Shown: positions 37,975 to 46,968, numbered from the stretch's first letter. The stretch: DNA of 64,000 nucleotides from AP-15 sp963818695 (GCA_963818695.1 CAWFTG010000001.1:496001-560000); one strand, 5' to 3'. Program-made: numbers and translations. Notes: generated by a model not told the origin, from the sequence alone.

Positions 37975-38367
37975 CTACTCCGCCGCGATGCGCTCCCAGG
38001 TGATCTCCCGGTGTTCCTCGCCTTCGCCGGTCTGGCGCGGCGGCGGAACGAGGACCATGCGCTCGCCCACGAAGCGCACCCCGCGCACCTGGTCGCTGCC
38101 GATCCGGGTCGGGTCCGACGCCGCGTCAACCCGAGTGACAAGCCGCTCGCCATCATAGGTGTAGTTACCGCAATAGGAGCTGTATTCCCGGCTGACGCCG
38201 GCCGGCAGCTCCTTCCGTCCGTCGCATACAACGGACATCATGCGCCCGTCAGCGGTAAAGGTGACGCGGCCGAGAGCCTTGCCGCCGTAAGGCAACGGGC
38301 GCGCCGCGCCCGCTGCGTCTCGGGCAGTGGCGTGGAGAAGTTTCCAGGTACCTACGATGGATTGCAT
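37975..38367 (-). CDS. lipocalin-like domain protein
   Basis: This is a protein of about 130 residues of the bacterial Lipocalin_5-like family: SIVGTWKLLHATARD, YGGKALGRVTFTADGRMMSV, REYSSYCGNYTYDGERLVT, DQVRGVRFVGERMVLVPPP and the end motif REITWERIA. It should form a small beta-barrel that binds a small ligand; the ligand is unknown. The start at 38367 has GGAGAAAA upstream and fits better than the longer frame to 38454. No signal peptide, so cytoplasmic. Minus strand, before a VOC-family gene 286 bases away. Relatives often lie near small-molecule catabolic genes, as here. Confidence 0.72.
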   Translation of the reverse strand: MQSIVGTWKLLHATARDAAGAARPLPYGGKALGRVTFTADGRMMSVVCDGRKELPAGVSREYSSYCGNYTYDGERLVTRVDAASDPTRIGSDQVRGVRFVGERMVLVPPPRQTGEGEEHREITWERIAAE

Positions 38368-38653
38368 CCGGTTTTCTCCAGGGGAAAGCATTTGTTGGGG
38401 GCTACGGTAGAGGATGATATCAAAGGGCCGCGGCAGCCGCGTCGGAATCGCCAACTGCGCGGCGCGGATTTCAGGCGGGCGATCGCCTTCGTCGCCTACG
38501 GGCGGCGTTTGTAACCTTCGTCATTTATCCGTTCGGCTACGCAACGTGAATGGCGAGCAAGCCCTCGTTCTACACCGGCCTCATCTAGACGCCCGATTGG
38601 GGTCGATGGGTTTTCGTGCCCTTCGCTTCACTTCTCGATCCGGCGCGGCGCGA

Positions 38654-39118
38654 TCAATGGCTCTTCGTCGCCTGCCAGTGCGCCAGCGCCTCGTGCGGCT
38701 TCGAGACCGCCGGATCCATGATCTCGCCGTGCTTCCCCGTGCTGGCGGTCAATTCGATGACATAGCCGTTGGGATCGCGGAAATAGATCGACCGGACAAA
38801 GCGGTGGTCGACCGGGCCGCGCACCTCTCGACCGTCGGCCTTGGCCTTCTCCAGCATGGCGTCGAAGGTCTCGGGCTCGACCCCGAGCGCAATGTGCAGA
38901 TCCAGCAAGTCCTGGCGTTTGAAATCGAAGCGTGAGCCGGGCACTTCGAAGAAGGCGAGGCAGGAGCCGTCATCCATCTCGAAGAAGGTATGGAGCGCGC
39001 GACCTTCGTTTATCTCGAAAGCGCTGACCATCCGCAGGCCGAGGAAATCCTCGTAAAAAGCCCGCGTCTCCTCGGAATCCCTGCAGCGATACGCATTATG
39101 GTGCAGACCCTTGATCAT
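38654..39118 (-). CDS. VOC-family (glyoxalase/dioxygenase-like) metalloprotein
   Basis: This is a 154-residue single-domain VOC protein with the paired beta-alpha-beta-beta-beta units: LHHNAYRCRDSEETRAFYED, GLRMVSAFE, SCLAFFEVPGSRFDF, HIALGVEPETFDAML, VRSIYFRDPNGYVIELTA. Metal ligands would be the His in LHHNAY, the His of LHIALG and the Glu in VIELTA, as in extradiol dioxygenases and glyoxalases. The reaction is not known; an isomerase or ring-cleavage step in the neighbouring catabolic genes is possible. ATG at 39118 has the strong ribosome site AGGAGG. Downstream of a small frame that has a strong sigma-54 promoter match. Confidence 0.8.
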   Translation of the reverse strand: MIKGLHHNAYRCRDSEETRAFYEDFLGLRMVSAFEINEGRALHTFFEMDDGSCLAFFEVPGSRFDFKRQDLLDLHIALGVEPETFDAMLEKAKADGREVRGPVDHRFVRSIYFRDPNGYVIELTASTGKHGEIMDPAVSKPHEALAHWQATKSH

Positions 39119-39374
39119 CTGATCCTCCTATCGTCACAACCAACCCCTATAGCTTTGGCCTGTCTTCAGCGCTCGCGCAACAGTCTGCCCAAGCCGGTGA
39201 TCGGTGTCGTGATGCCGGAGAGGCGCAACAGGCGCCAGATAATGGCCGCAGGTCGGCCGATATTTCGAGCGCACGACACACGTGATATGCGGCCGGCTAC
39301 AGAAGCGATGAGAGGGGTGATCGCGCGACCCCTCGTCTTTCGGACGGCAGCGATCAGCCTGAGTGAAAAGCTGA

Positions 39375-39596
39375 TTAGGCCTCTGTAGTCTGCGGCGGGT
39401 GCCGTTCGATCACCTGACCCGTTTCGTCATCCACAATTTCCGCTCCCTCTCCCGCCTGTGCCGCGGCCCGCACAGCCCATTGGGCCTCGACAAGCTGGCT
39501 CGTTCGCACGAGCTGCCTGCCATTTACACGAATCACGAGTGCGCGAACATCGCGACTGTGGCGGGAGCCGAACCTCTGCGCGAATGATCGAACCAT
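39375..39596 (-). CDS. 73-residue protein of unknown function
   Basis: This is a small frame starting MVRSFAQRFGSRHSRDV with an Arg-rich N-terminus, a central RALVIRVNGRQLVRTSQL stretch and an acidic end (IVDDETGQVIERHPP). It is not recognised. It is the first frame downstream of the best sigma-54 promoter match in the window (39691 to 39677, minus strand), which supports it being expressed. The VOC gene at 39118 follows. The ribosome site is weak. A shadow of nothing on the other strand was found at this place. Confidence 0.4.
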   Translation of the reverse strand: MVRSFAQRFGSRHSRDVRALVIRVNGRQLVRTSQLVEAQWAVRAAAQAGEGAEIVDDETGQVIERHPPQTTEA

Positions 39597-39676
39597 TGCA
39601 AAGCATAACGGGTCAAGTCACGCCAAAGTTTACTAATCAAACCCAATCCTGCAGAGCGTAAAGCTTATCTTCTACA

Positions 39677-39691
39677 GCAAGTCACGTGCCA
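39677..39691 (-). promoter_or_regulatory. sigma-54 promoter (-24/-12), best match
   Basis: On the minus strand TGGCACG-TGAC-TTGC followed by T, a full match to the TGGCACG-N4-TTGCW consensus with GG and GC 11 bases apart. Transcription would start near 39665 and read leftwards into the 73-residue frame and the VOC gene. Confidence 0.65.
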
Positions 39692-39826
39692 CAAACCTGC
39701 CGCAACGCGGCTTCGCGCGGCTTGGTCGGACCGGGCGCGCCTCGCCTCGTGCGTCGTTGGCAGCATATCCTCACGGCATTGAGCCGGCTGAACGACGGAT
39801 GGCGGCAGGCAGTCGGGCAGGTGATG

Positions 39827-41311
39827 TCACATGCCGGCGGCGCGCGGCCGCGGCGGCTCGATGCCCCTAAGCACCCGCTCCGAGAGGCCAGCGGATTTGT
39901 GCACGAAGCGGAGCGGTGCGTCCCAGTCGAAATTCCGGTACACCGCGGCGAGGTTCGCAAAGGGTGGCGACTGGGCGAATAGCTGGAAGGTGAGCCGATG
40001 GCCGGCGTAATCGGAATTGAGCAGATCGCGCGCGAAGGCGAGCAGGCGCCGCCGGTCCTCCGACTGCCAATCCGCGCCGATCGAGTAGTATTTGTTGAGC
40101 CAGGATGCGGTTTCGGGGTTCTGGAACGCGGCGAAATCGGGGGTGACGCAGATCTGACCGCCGCACAGCTCGCGGCAGAGGTGCATCATCGTGTTCAGCT
40201 GCGAAGAGGCCAGCACGCGCCCCGTGTAGAGCAATGATTGGTTCGGCATCAAAAGGCCGCCCGGGCTCTCCTCGGCCATCGCGATCGCGGCCGTCAGATG
40301 GGCATTGATCCCCTCGCGGTAGCAGGCGAGCAGCGCGAGTTTCTCCTGAACCGCCTGCTGCTTGTCGAGGCCGGTCTGGCGCGCGTTGAACAGCGCTGCC
40401 CCGATCATCATGTCCGCGACTTTGAGGCTGCGCAGGACGAAGGCGTAGGCGCTGTAGCGGTGCAATGTCGCGCGGATAAAGGTTGCGGCCCGGGTATGTC
40501 GATAGAACAGCACGTTCTCCCAGGGTATCAACACGTCATCGAAGATGACGAGCGTGTCGATCTCGTCGAAGCGGTTGGCGAGCGGGTAATCCTCGACAGG
40601 GGCACGGCCGGCAAAACCGGTCCGGCAGATGAACTTCAGGTCCGGCGAGCCGAGCTCGCAGATGAAACCGACCGCATAGTCGGAAAGCTCTGCGTCGCCC
40701 CAATTGGCGATCGTCGGCTTAGTGAACGCCTGGTTGGAGTAAGCGGCGGCGGTTTCGAATTTGGCGCCGCGCACGACAATGCCGGCATCCGTCTCCTTGA
40801 CGACATGCAAAAGCATGTCGGGGTCCTGCTCCTGCGGCCGCTTCGATCGGTCGCCTTTGGGGTCGGTATTGGCCGAGACGTGAAACGGGTCCAACCGCAC
40901 AACGCGATCGACGTGCCGGCGGATGTTTTCCGAAAAGGCGGGATCCACCTCGTCCAGAATGTCCTGCCCATCGAACAGCGACCACATCTCGCCAACGGTC
41001 TCGTCGCCGACCCGTGTCACGACGCCGCCGATCTCGTTCAGTACCGCCTCGACCGCCTCACGCTTGGCGTGCCAGTCGGCCTGCGTGCGCGGCAGCTTGA
41101 GGCTGACCGCGCAGACCTCGCCCGCGTCACTGCAGTAGCTCAGCTCGTGTGCAAACCTTGGGTCGTGCTGCATGTCGTAGATGCGCGCCCGCACATCGAC
41201 GAGGGGGCGGAACATCAGATGCACGGTCACGTCTTTGACGCGCTCGCCATTCATCCAGACCTGGCGGCCGTCGCGGATCGAGTCTCGGTATTGCTGTCCG
41301 GTGCGGATCAT
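39827..41311 (-). CDS. 4-hydroxyphenylacetate 3-hydroxylase-family flavin monooxygenase
   Basis: This is a 494-residue HpaB-type enzyme of the acyl-CoA-dehydrogenase-like two-component flavin monooxygenases. It starts MIRTGQQYRDSIRDGRQVWM, has NGERVKDVTVHL, GDRSKRPQEQDPDMLLHVVK, DTLVIFDDVLIPWENVLFY and LLYTGRVLASSQLN, all typical. It hydroxylates an aromatic or heteroaromatic ring with O2 using free FADH2 from a reductase. A flavin reductase candidate starts at 41476 on the opposite strand, so the pair probably works together. The substrate is not the usual 4-hydroxyphenylacetate with any certainty. The ATG at 41311 is preceded by a possible sigma-54 promoter at 41361-41375. Confidence 0.85.
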   Translation of the reverse strand: MIRTGQQYRDSIRDGRQVWMNGERVKDVTVHLMFRPLVDVRARIYDMQHDPRFAHELSYCSDAGEVCAVSLKLPRTQADWHAKREAVEAVLNEIGGVVTRVGDETVGEMWSLFDGQDILDEVDPAFSENIRRHVDRVVRLDPFHVSANTDPKGDRSKRPQEQDPDMLLHVVKETDAGIVVRGAKFETAAAYSNQAFTKPTIANWGDAELSDYAVGFICELGSPDLKFICRTGFAGRAPVEDYPLANRFDEIDTLVIFDDVLIPWENVLFYRHTRAATFIRATLHRYSAYAFVLRSLKVADMMIGAALFNARQTGLDKQQAVQEKLALLACYREGINAHLTAAIAMAEESPGGLLMPNQSLLYTGRVLASSQLNTMMHLCRELCGGQICVTPDFAAFQNPETASWLNKYYSIGADWQSEDRRRLLAFARDLLNSDYAGHRLTFQLFAQSPPFANLAAVYRNFDWDAPLRFVHKSAGLSERVLRGIEPPRPRAAGM

Positions 41312-41360
41312 CGGCGTTCTCTATCGGTTTTGTGATTGCCGCCTGGCATTATCGCGCGAA

Positions 41361-41375
41361 GCACAAAGCGCGCCA
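41361..41375 (-). promoter_or_regulatory. possible sigma-54 promoter before the HpaB-type gene
   Basis: Minus strand TGGCGCG-CTTT-GTGC. Spacing of GG and GC is right, but the -24 has one change and the -12 reads GTGC, so it is a weak match. It lies 50 bases before the ATG at 41311. Confidence 0.35.
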
Positions 41376-41399
41376 ATTAGCCGCGGCGCTGAGAGCGGC

Positions 41400-41414
41400 T
41401 GGCATGTCACGTGC
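41400..41414 (+). promoter_or_regulatory. possible sigma-54 promoter before the flavin reductase
   Basis: TGGCATG-TCAC-GTGC, with correct GG to GC spacing and one change in each box. It lies about 62 bases before the ATG at 41476. Together with the minus-strand site at 41361 it would make a divergent pair. Confidence 0.35.
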
Positions 41415-41475
41415 CCTTTCGAGGCATACTCGCGCAATAGGGCGATTTACTACTTCTCCAACAGAAGGTTCAGTG

Positions 41476-42060
41476 ATGGTTGAAATTCCACGGCTTTTGA
41501 TGGTGGTCGGGGCCGCTACACCGCCCGGCCGGCTGGCCGCGGCGATCGTGGCAGTGGCGGAGACGGTTCGCAGCGATGCCGAGGGCATCGACGTCGATGT
41601 CATGAATCTCGCCGAACTGCCTATCGATACCTGCGACGGGCGACCGCTCGACGGATACGCAGCGGAAACCCGTCAGGCAGTCGGCCGGATCGCCGCTGCG
41701 GCGGCGGTGCTTATCGCCGCACCGGTCTACCGGGCGAGCTTTCCGGGGGTGCTGAAGAACCTACTCGACATCGTGCCGGTCGAGGCGCTGCAGGGAAAGC
41801 CGGTGGGCATCGTCGCGATGGGCGGTTCCGCCCATCACTATCTCGCAGTCGATGCCCAATTGCGCCAGGTTCTTGGTTGGTTCGGGGCACTGGTCGCGCC
41901 CACCGGCGTCTACCTTACCGGTGCAGATTTCCGCGACGGCGCGCTGACATCCGAATCCGCGCGCAAGGATTTGGCTGCGCTAGCGGATACGCTGCTGATG
42001 CTGCTCCGCCTTGACCCAGCCTTGCTCGGTCCGCCGCCGCTTGCCGCGAAATTCACCTGA
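41476..42060 (+). CDS. NAD(P)H-dependent FMN reductase
   Basis: This is a 194-residue flavodoxin-fold reductase (FMN_red/SsuE type). It starts MVEIPRLLMVVGAATPPGRL and has IAAPVYRASFPGVLKNLLDIV, GKPVGIVAMGGSAHHYLAVD and WFGALVAPTGVYL, the common markers of the family. It reduces FMN or FAD with NAD(P)H and would pass reduced flavin to the monooxygenase encoded divergently at 41311, as SsuE or HpaC do. The ATG at 41476 is preferred over the longer frame from 41332 because AGAAGG is 9 bases upstream. Cytoplasmic. Confidence 0.82.
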   Translation: MVEIPRLLMVVGAATPPGRLAAAIVAVAETVRSDAEGIDVDVMNLAELPIDTCDGRPLDGYAAETRQAVGRIAAAAAVLIAAPVYRASFPGVLKNLLDIVPVEALQGKPVGIVAMGGSAHHYLAVDAQLRQVLGWFGALVAPTGVYLTGADFRDGALTSESARKDLAALADTLLMLLRLDPALLGPPPLAAKFT

Positions 42061-42076
42061 AAGACAGTCGACCTGG

Positions 42077-42790
42077 TCAACTGACGCAGGCTCGGCAGTC
42101 TCGTCGCGGACAATATGGCCGCTTTCGGCGGGCCAGGCGGCGTGCCAGCACTGTACCGGGAGTGGACGCGTCGCCAGTCTCGGCGCGGTTCTGCCGGAAC
42201 GCAATCAGCGGTGCGCCATTGGGCATCCGCAAATAAAGATGCCGGACGAAACCGTGATAGATCACCTGCTCGACGATAGCGGGTGTCGTGTTGGGCGTAG
42301 GGTTGCCATTGGCCGCGACGGGCATCAGCGCAATCAATTCCGGTCGCAGCGCCACGGTCACTTGGCTGCCAATTGCCCGCGGGGCCGGCACGGTGAGGGT
42401 CGGCCCGTCCGGCACGACCACGAGACTGGCTCCGTTGACGACGCGTTCGATCCGACCGCGAATGAAATTCGCCGCGCCGAGAAAATCGGCGACGAAGCGC
42501 GATACCGGCCGCTGATTGACCTCGGAGGGAGTGCCGATCTGCTCGACCCAGCCATCGCGCATGATGACGATCCGGTCGGCCATCGTCAGCGCCTCGTCCT
42601 GGTCATGGGTGACCATGACCGCGGTATCCCAAGTCGCTGCTGCAACCCGCGCAGTTCCGTTTGCATGTTCTGGCGCAAACTCTTGTCGAGCGCGCCGAGC
42701 GCCTCGTCGAGTAACAGCAGCATCGGTTCGACGACGAGCGCCTGGGCCAACGCTACGCGCTACTGCTGTCCGCCGTACAGCTGCGACGGC
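42077..42790 (-). pseudogene. PotA-like ABC ATPase remnant
   Basis: The minus strand keeps the second half of a polyamine/iron-type ABC ATPase: MVTHDQDEALTMADRIVIMRD, then VNQRPVSRFVADFLGAANFI and a TOBE-like end. The first half is degraded. The signature region reads LYGGQQ-stop-RVALAQALVVE (a TAG at about 42760 replaces Gln, and Ser is changed to Tyr), the Walker B reads DEALGALD and a frameshift follows QQRLG. Walker A is missing. It is a non-functional relic of an ABC operon that once lay on this strand; the potABCD-type system at 53.5-57.9 kb is a paralogue. Confidence 0.75.
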
Positions 42791-42960
42791 AGCCGGTCGC
42801 CGTAACCGGACAGCTGCTACCAAGGGAAGGCGCCTTTGCCGGGATCAACACCCTCACCCTCGTAGTCGAGCCAAGCGTAGCGCGAATTCGCTCCTCCGGT
42901 CATCGCCAATCCTCCGCCGGGTCGTTCGAAGCGGCCGCAAGACATGTGCCAGCACGAGGA

Positions 42961-42975
42961 TGGCACGCTTCCTGC
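42961..42975 (+). promoter_or_regulatory. sigma-54 promoter before binding protein 1
   Basis: TGGCACG-CTTC-CTGC, a full -24 match with one change in the -12 box and correct spacing. It lies about 44 bases before the ATG at 43019. Transcription would start near 42987. Confidence 0.6.
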
Positions 42976-43018
42976 GAGTTGGACGGCGACCTCTTAGCCC
43001 GAGCGCGGAGAGAAAGCG

Positions 43019-44113
43019 ATGAGCATCGCACGCCGGTTATCGCGCCGTCGATTTGTGAAAGCCTTGGGCATCGCCGCTGGCGGTCTTACCCTTCCCCGGC
43101 TGGTCTATGCGCAAAACAAGAAAGCGGTCCATTTCACGCTGCCTTGGGTCGCCGAGGGCAGCAATCTCTTCACCTTTGTCGCCAAGGGGATGGGCTTCTG
43201 GGAAAAGCACGGGCTCGATGTCGACATCGCCCGTGGATCGGGCTCCGTCGCTGCGGCGCAGGCGATCGGAGAAGCCCGGTTCGATTTCGGCATGTGCTCG
43301 CCTTCGGCCGCAATCCTGCAATCCACCAAAGGGTTGCCGACGGTGGCGCTCGCTGCTTGCGCATATGACGCGACGATGGGCATCGGTACGTTGATCGACG
43401 GGCCGATCAAGACCCCGAAGGACCTCGAGGGTCGGCAGATGGCGTCAACCGTGACTTCGGGCGAGTATCCTTTCCTGCCGGCCTTTGCCGAAAACGCGGG
43501 CTTTGATCTGGCGAAGGTCATGCGCATTCAGGTCGACAACAAGGTGCGCGACCGCCTGCTGCCCGAGGGCAAAGTCGATGCGATCTCCGGTTACGCCAGC
43601 AGCGCGATGCCGACCTATATCGCCACCGGAGTGAAGGCACGGTTCATGCTGTTCAGCGACTTCGGATTGCTGAATTACGGCACCGCCGTGATGACACAGC
43701 CGAAACGGCTCGCCGAGGAGCCGGAATTATGCGCTGCGTTCGTCGATGGGGCACTGCAAGGCCTCAAGGCGACGATGCTCGATCCCGCCGAGGCAATGAA
43801 AGTTTTTTTCAAGCAGGTCCCGGAAATGGCGCTGGCGACCCAGGCGCGCGAGCAAATCCGGGTCGGCACCGGCATTAACATCTATGTCAGCGCGCGCGAC
43901 ATCATCAAGACGAACGGGATGGGCTATATGGAGCCCAAGGACTACGAGGTGATGACCGACCTGGTGATGAAATACATCGCCCGCGACACCGATAAGCGGC
44001 CAGCAGTAGCCGACATGATGACCAACCGCTTCGTCGGCAGCCTCAAGCTCACGCCCGCCGAGTGGGAGCAGACCCAGAAGAACGCGCAGGAGTTCCGCCC
44101 CTATGTGAGCTAA
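43019..44113 (+). CDS. NMT1/SsuA-type ABC substrate-binding protein 1
   Basis: This is a 364-residue periplasmic binding protein with a Tat signal (ARRLSRRRFVKALGIAAGG). It resembles NMT1/THI5-like and SsuA/TauA proteins: VHFTLPWVAEGSNLFTFVA, GLDVDIARGSGSVAAAQAIG, ARFDFGMCSPSAAI and LEGRQMASTVTSGEYPFLPAF. Such proteins bind sulfonates, pyrimidine precursors of thiamine or related small ring compounds. The ATG at 43019 is preceded by a sigma-54 site and an AGAGAAAG ribosome site. The ATPase and permease follow, so it is the binding component of that importer. The ligand is unknown. Confidence 0.82.
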   Translation: MSIARRLSRRRFVKALGIAAGGLTLPRLVYAQNKKAVHFTLPWVAEGSNLFTFVAKGMGFWEKHGLDVDIARGSGSVAAAQAIGEARFDFGMCSPSAAILQSTKGLPTVALAACAYDATMGIGTLIDGPIKTPKDLEGRQMASTVTSGEYPFLPAFAENAGFDLAKVMRIQVDNKVRDRLLPEGKVDAISGYASSAMPTYIATGVKARFMLFSDFGLLNYGTAVMTQPKRLAEEPELCAAFVDGALQGLKATMLDPAEAMKVFFKQVPEMALATQAREQIRVGTGINIYVSARDIIKTNGMGYMEPKDYEVMTDLVMKYIARDTDKRPAVADMMTNRFVGSLKLTPAEWEQTQKNAQEFRPYVS

Positions 44114-44123
44114 AGGCGAAGGC

Positions 44124-44138
44124 TGGCACGCCTCTTGC
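44124..44138 (+). promoter_or_regulatory. sigma-54 promoter before the ABC ATPase
   Basis: TGGCACG-CCTC-TTGC, a full match to the consensus boxes with correct spacing. It lies between the stop of binding protein 1 and the ATG at 44162. Transcription would start near 44150, very close to the ribosome site GGGAGCG. Confidence 0.65.
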
Positions 44139-44161
44139 GAAGAGCTACTCGGGAGCGATCC

Positions 44162-44992
44162 ATGCCCTTTGTCGAACGACGGCCCTACGTACAGGTTGCC
44201 GAGGTCAGCAAAATCTATCGCAACGGCACGCCAAATGCGGTCGAGGCGGTGAGCTCGGTCAGCTTTTCCGTGCCGCGCGGACAATTCGTCGCGATCCTCG
44301 GACCATCGGGCTGCGGCAAGAGCACGTTGTTGATGATGGTCGGCGGGCTCGAGCCGGTGACGACAGGTCAAATCGCCGTGGACGGCTCCGCAATCGCCGG
44401 GCCGCGCACCAGCATCGGCATCATGTTTCAGGATTCGACTTTGCTGCCGTGGAAGAGCGCGCTTGACAATGTGTTGTTCCCGATCCGCATCCTGAAGCGC
44501 CCGCTCGACGCCTATCGCGACGGCGCGCGGCAACTGCTCGAGCGCGTTGGTCTTGCGGACTTCGTACACAAGAAGCCGCATGAGCTGTCGGGCGGGATGC
44601 GCCAGCGCGTCGCGATCTGCCGCACGCTCGCCTACGACCCCGAGCTCATGCTGATGGACGAGCCGTTCAGCGCGCTCGACGCCATCACGCGTGACGAGAT
44701 GAACGAGTTGCTGCAGGATTTGTGGCAACAATACACCAAGACCGCACTGTTCGTGACTCACAGCATTCGCGAGGCGGTGTTTCTCGCCGACCGCGTGCTG
44801 GTCATGACCCGGCGCCCGGCGACGATCGTCGAGGATTTGACGATCCCGTTCACGCGGCCGCGTCCGATGGCAATTGGGGAGAGCCGGGAGTTCAACGAAA
44901 TCTGCGGCCATTTGCGCGAGCGCATCGAGGAGAGCCATTATCGCGGGTCAAGGATCGACGCGGCCGCGGCGCGGCCGGAGCTCGTTACATGA
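44162..44992 (+). CDS. ABC transporter ATPase (SsuB/TauB type)
   Basis: This is a 276-residue nucleotide-binding subunit. Walker A is LGPSGCGKSTLLMMV, the Q-loop is IMFQDSTLLPWKSALDNV, the signature is HELSGGMRQRVAICRTLA and Walker B is LMLMDEPFSALDAITR, with the H-loop in LFVTHSIREAVFLADRV. The SsuB/TauB subfamily energises uptake of sulfonates, nitrate, pyrimidines or similar. The ATG at 44162 fits the GGGAGCG ribosome site. Its stop overlaps the permease start as ATGA (44989-44992), so these are coupled. It is transcribed from a sigma-54 promoter of its own. Confidence 0.9.
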   Translation: MPFVERRPYVQVAEVSKIYRNGTPNAVEAVSSVSFSVPRGQFVAILGPSGCGKSTLLMMVGGLEPVTTGQIAVDGSAIAGPRTSIGIMFQDSTLLPWKSALDNVLFPIRILKRPLDAYRDGARQLLERVGLADFVHKKPHELSGGMRQRVAICRTLAYDPELMLMDEPFSALDAITRDEMNELLQDLWQQYTKTALFVTHSIREAVFLADRVLVMTRRPATIVEDLTIPFTRPRPMAIGESREFNEICGHLRERIEESHYRGSRIDAAAARPELVT

Positions 44993-45823
44993 CTGCCGAA
45001 AGCCATGCCGCGCCACGGTTCGCGGCGGGTCCGACCGGGATCGCGTCGCGAGCCATCTTCGGCCCTAGCCTGCGTCAGCTGCGCCCTTTCATCCTGCCGC
45101 TGGCGACCGCTGGAGGAGTGCTGCTGATTTGGCAGCTTGTCGTTACTGGGATGCGTATTCCGGCGGTGATCCTACCGCCGCCGGTCGAGATCGCCGCCGA
45201 GCTTTGGCGCAATCTGCCCGTTCTGCTGCACCACGCGATCCCGACCACCCTTGACTCACTAATGGCATTTTCAATGGCGACGGCGCTCGGCATCGGACTT
45301 GCCGCGGCTATCACCTATTCACCCCTGCTGCGCGACACGCTCTACCCCAACTTGGTGGTTTTTCAGTTGATCCCAAAGGTCGCGCTCGCCCCGTTGTTCG
45401 TTGTCTGGCTCGGGATCAGCAGCGAGTCGCGCGTCACCTTCGCCACGTTTGTCGCCTTCTTTCCGGTAGTGATATCGGCAGCCGTCGGCTTCTCCGGTAC
45501 GGAGGCCTCTGCATTGCGGCTCTGCCGCTCGTTGACGGCATCCAAATGGCAATCCTTTGTGACGGTGCGCTTCCCATTTGCGCTGCCGGCGATCTTCAGC
45601 GGCATGAAGATCGCGATGACGATGGCGATCATCGGCGTGATTATCGGCGAGTTCATCTCGGCCAAGGCGGGGCTCGGCTTCTACATCCTGTACGCGAGCT
45701 CGCGTATGGAAACCGGCCTGATTTTCGCGGCGCTGTTTGTGCTGTGCGTTATCGGAGTTCTCGCTGTTTGGGGCGGTCGCGTTCGCTGAGCAGCTTATGC
45801 GCCGCTCCTACGGCAGGCAGTGA
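44989..45823 (+). CDS. ABC transporter permease (SsuC/TauC type), C-terminal frameshift
   Basis: This is a six-span inner-membrane permease starting MTAESHAAPRFAAG. It has IPAVILPPPVEIAAELWRNL, PNLVVFQLIPKVALAPLFVVWLGI and LCRSLTASKWQSFVTVRFPFAL with the EAA-type loop. As sequenced the frame stops at 45789 after VLAVWGGRVR. One extra base in ctcgctg (about 45755-45760) shifts the frame; without it the text continues FGAVAFAEQLMRRSYGRQ to a stop at 45823, which matches the paralogue at 49167-49457. Loss of about 20 C-terminal residues may be harmless or a sequence error. Partner of the ATPase at 44162. Confidence 0.82.
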
Positions 45824-45841
45824 CGACGGGAGCGGGGCCAA

Positions 45842-46930
45842 ATGACACTGCGACGCGGGATTACTCGACGGGACTTTTTCGCCAGGACGGCAGTGGCAGC
45901 TTCGGCTCTACTGCCATTGCCGGCCATTGCCGGGCCCCGTTCCGTCAAATTCACGCTGGCTTGGCTGGCGCAGGGCAATTCGGTCCATGTCTTTGTCGCG
46001 CGCGCCAAAGGGATGATGAAGGCGCGCGGCATCGATCTCGACATCGCCCGCGGCTTCGGCTCAGTGGCGTCGTCGCAGGCCATCGCTACCGGGCAGTTCG
46101 ATTTCGGCATCGTCGCGGCGCCGCCGCTGATCCTGGCGGTGGCGAAGGGCTTGCCGCTGATCGCGCTCTGCACCTGCGATTACGATTCGACGATGGGCGT
46201 GGGCGTGCTTGACGACTCCCGGATCCTGAAGCCGCAGGACCTCGCGGGGAAGAAGGCGGCCTCGGTGCCGACCTCCGGCGAATTTCCGTTCTTCCCCGCC
46301 TACGCGGAGAAAGTCGGGCTCGCCGCCAATTCGATCGAATTCGTCCATGTCGACAACAAAGTGCTCGAGCGCGTGCTAATGGAAAAACAGGTCGACGCGA
46401 TCACCTCGTTTGCGCTCGGTAGCGGACCGGCGATGCTGTCGAAAGGTGTCCCGAACCGCTGGTTTCTCTACAGCTCTGCCGGTATCCGGAACGACGGCCA
46501 GACGATCACGACGCAGAAGAAGACATTGGAAAACGACCCGGCTCTTTGCGAGGCAGTGACCAGCGGCCTACTCGAAGCACTCGCCTTTACTCTGACCAAC
46601 CCGCAGGAATTGCTCGACATATTCCAGAAGGAGGTGCCCGAGATGACGCTCAACCCGAGCGCCAAGGAATTCGCCCGCATTGGGCTCGGCATGTGGCACC
46701 ACGGCATCGACCGGCCCGAGGCGCGCGAGCACGGGCTGGGATGGTCCGACCCGGCCGGCTATGCCGAAACGACCGATCTCGTCATGCAGTATCTGATGGA
46801 GCGGGGGGCCAAGCGGCCCGATCCCGACGCGATCTATACCAACCGCTTTGCCGGCAAGATCAGGCTGACCGAGACGGAGTGGGCGAGCGTCCACCGGCGG
46901 GTCGCCGAATTCGACAAATATCTAGGCTGA
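45842..46930 (+). CDS. NMT1/SsuA-type ABC substrate-binding protein 2
   Basis: This is a 362-residue Tat-exported binding protein (RRGITRRDFFARTAVAASA) that is clearly paralogous to the one at 43019: VKFTLAWLAQGNSVHVFVA, IDLDIARGFGSVASSQAIA, GQFDFGIVAAPPLI, LAGKKAASVPTSGEFPFFPA and EFVHVDNKVLERVLMEKQVD. The C-terminus ETEWASVHRRVAEF is shared with a fragment at 48.3-48.6 kb. It lies 19 bases after the corrected end of the permease, so it could share that permease/ATPase core. Ribosome site GGGAGCGGGG. It is followed by a Rieske oxygenase, suggesting that the imported compound is then hydroxylated. Ligand unknown. Confidence 0.82.
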   Translation: MTLRRGITRRDFFARTAVAASALLPLPAIAGPRSVKFTLAWLAQGNSVHVFVARAKGMMKARGIDLDIARGFGSVASSQAIATGQFDFGIVAAPPLILAVAKGLPLIALCTCDYDSTMGVGVLDDSRILKPQDLAGKKAASVPTSGEFPFFPAYAEKVGLAANSIEFVHVDNKVLERVLMEKQVDAITSFALGSGPAMLSKGVPNRWFLYSSAGIRNDGQTITTQKKTLENDPALCEAVTSGLLEALAFTLTNPQELLDIFQKEVPEMTLNPSAKEFARIGLGMWHHGIDRPEAREHGLGWSDPAGYAETTDLVMQYLMERGAKRPDPDAIYTNRFAGKIRLTETEWASVHRRVAEFDKYLG

Positions 46931-46968
46931 CCGACAGTCCTTCCATCCAGCACCGGAGGAGCCACGAC

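Noticed and set aside
40238..41335. 365-codon plus-strand frame over the HpaB-type gene
   Set aside because: Shadow of the strong minus-strand monooxygenase; no motif support.
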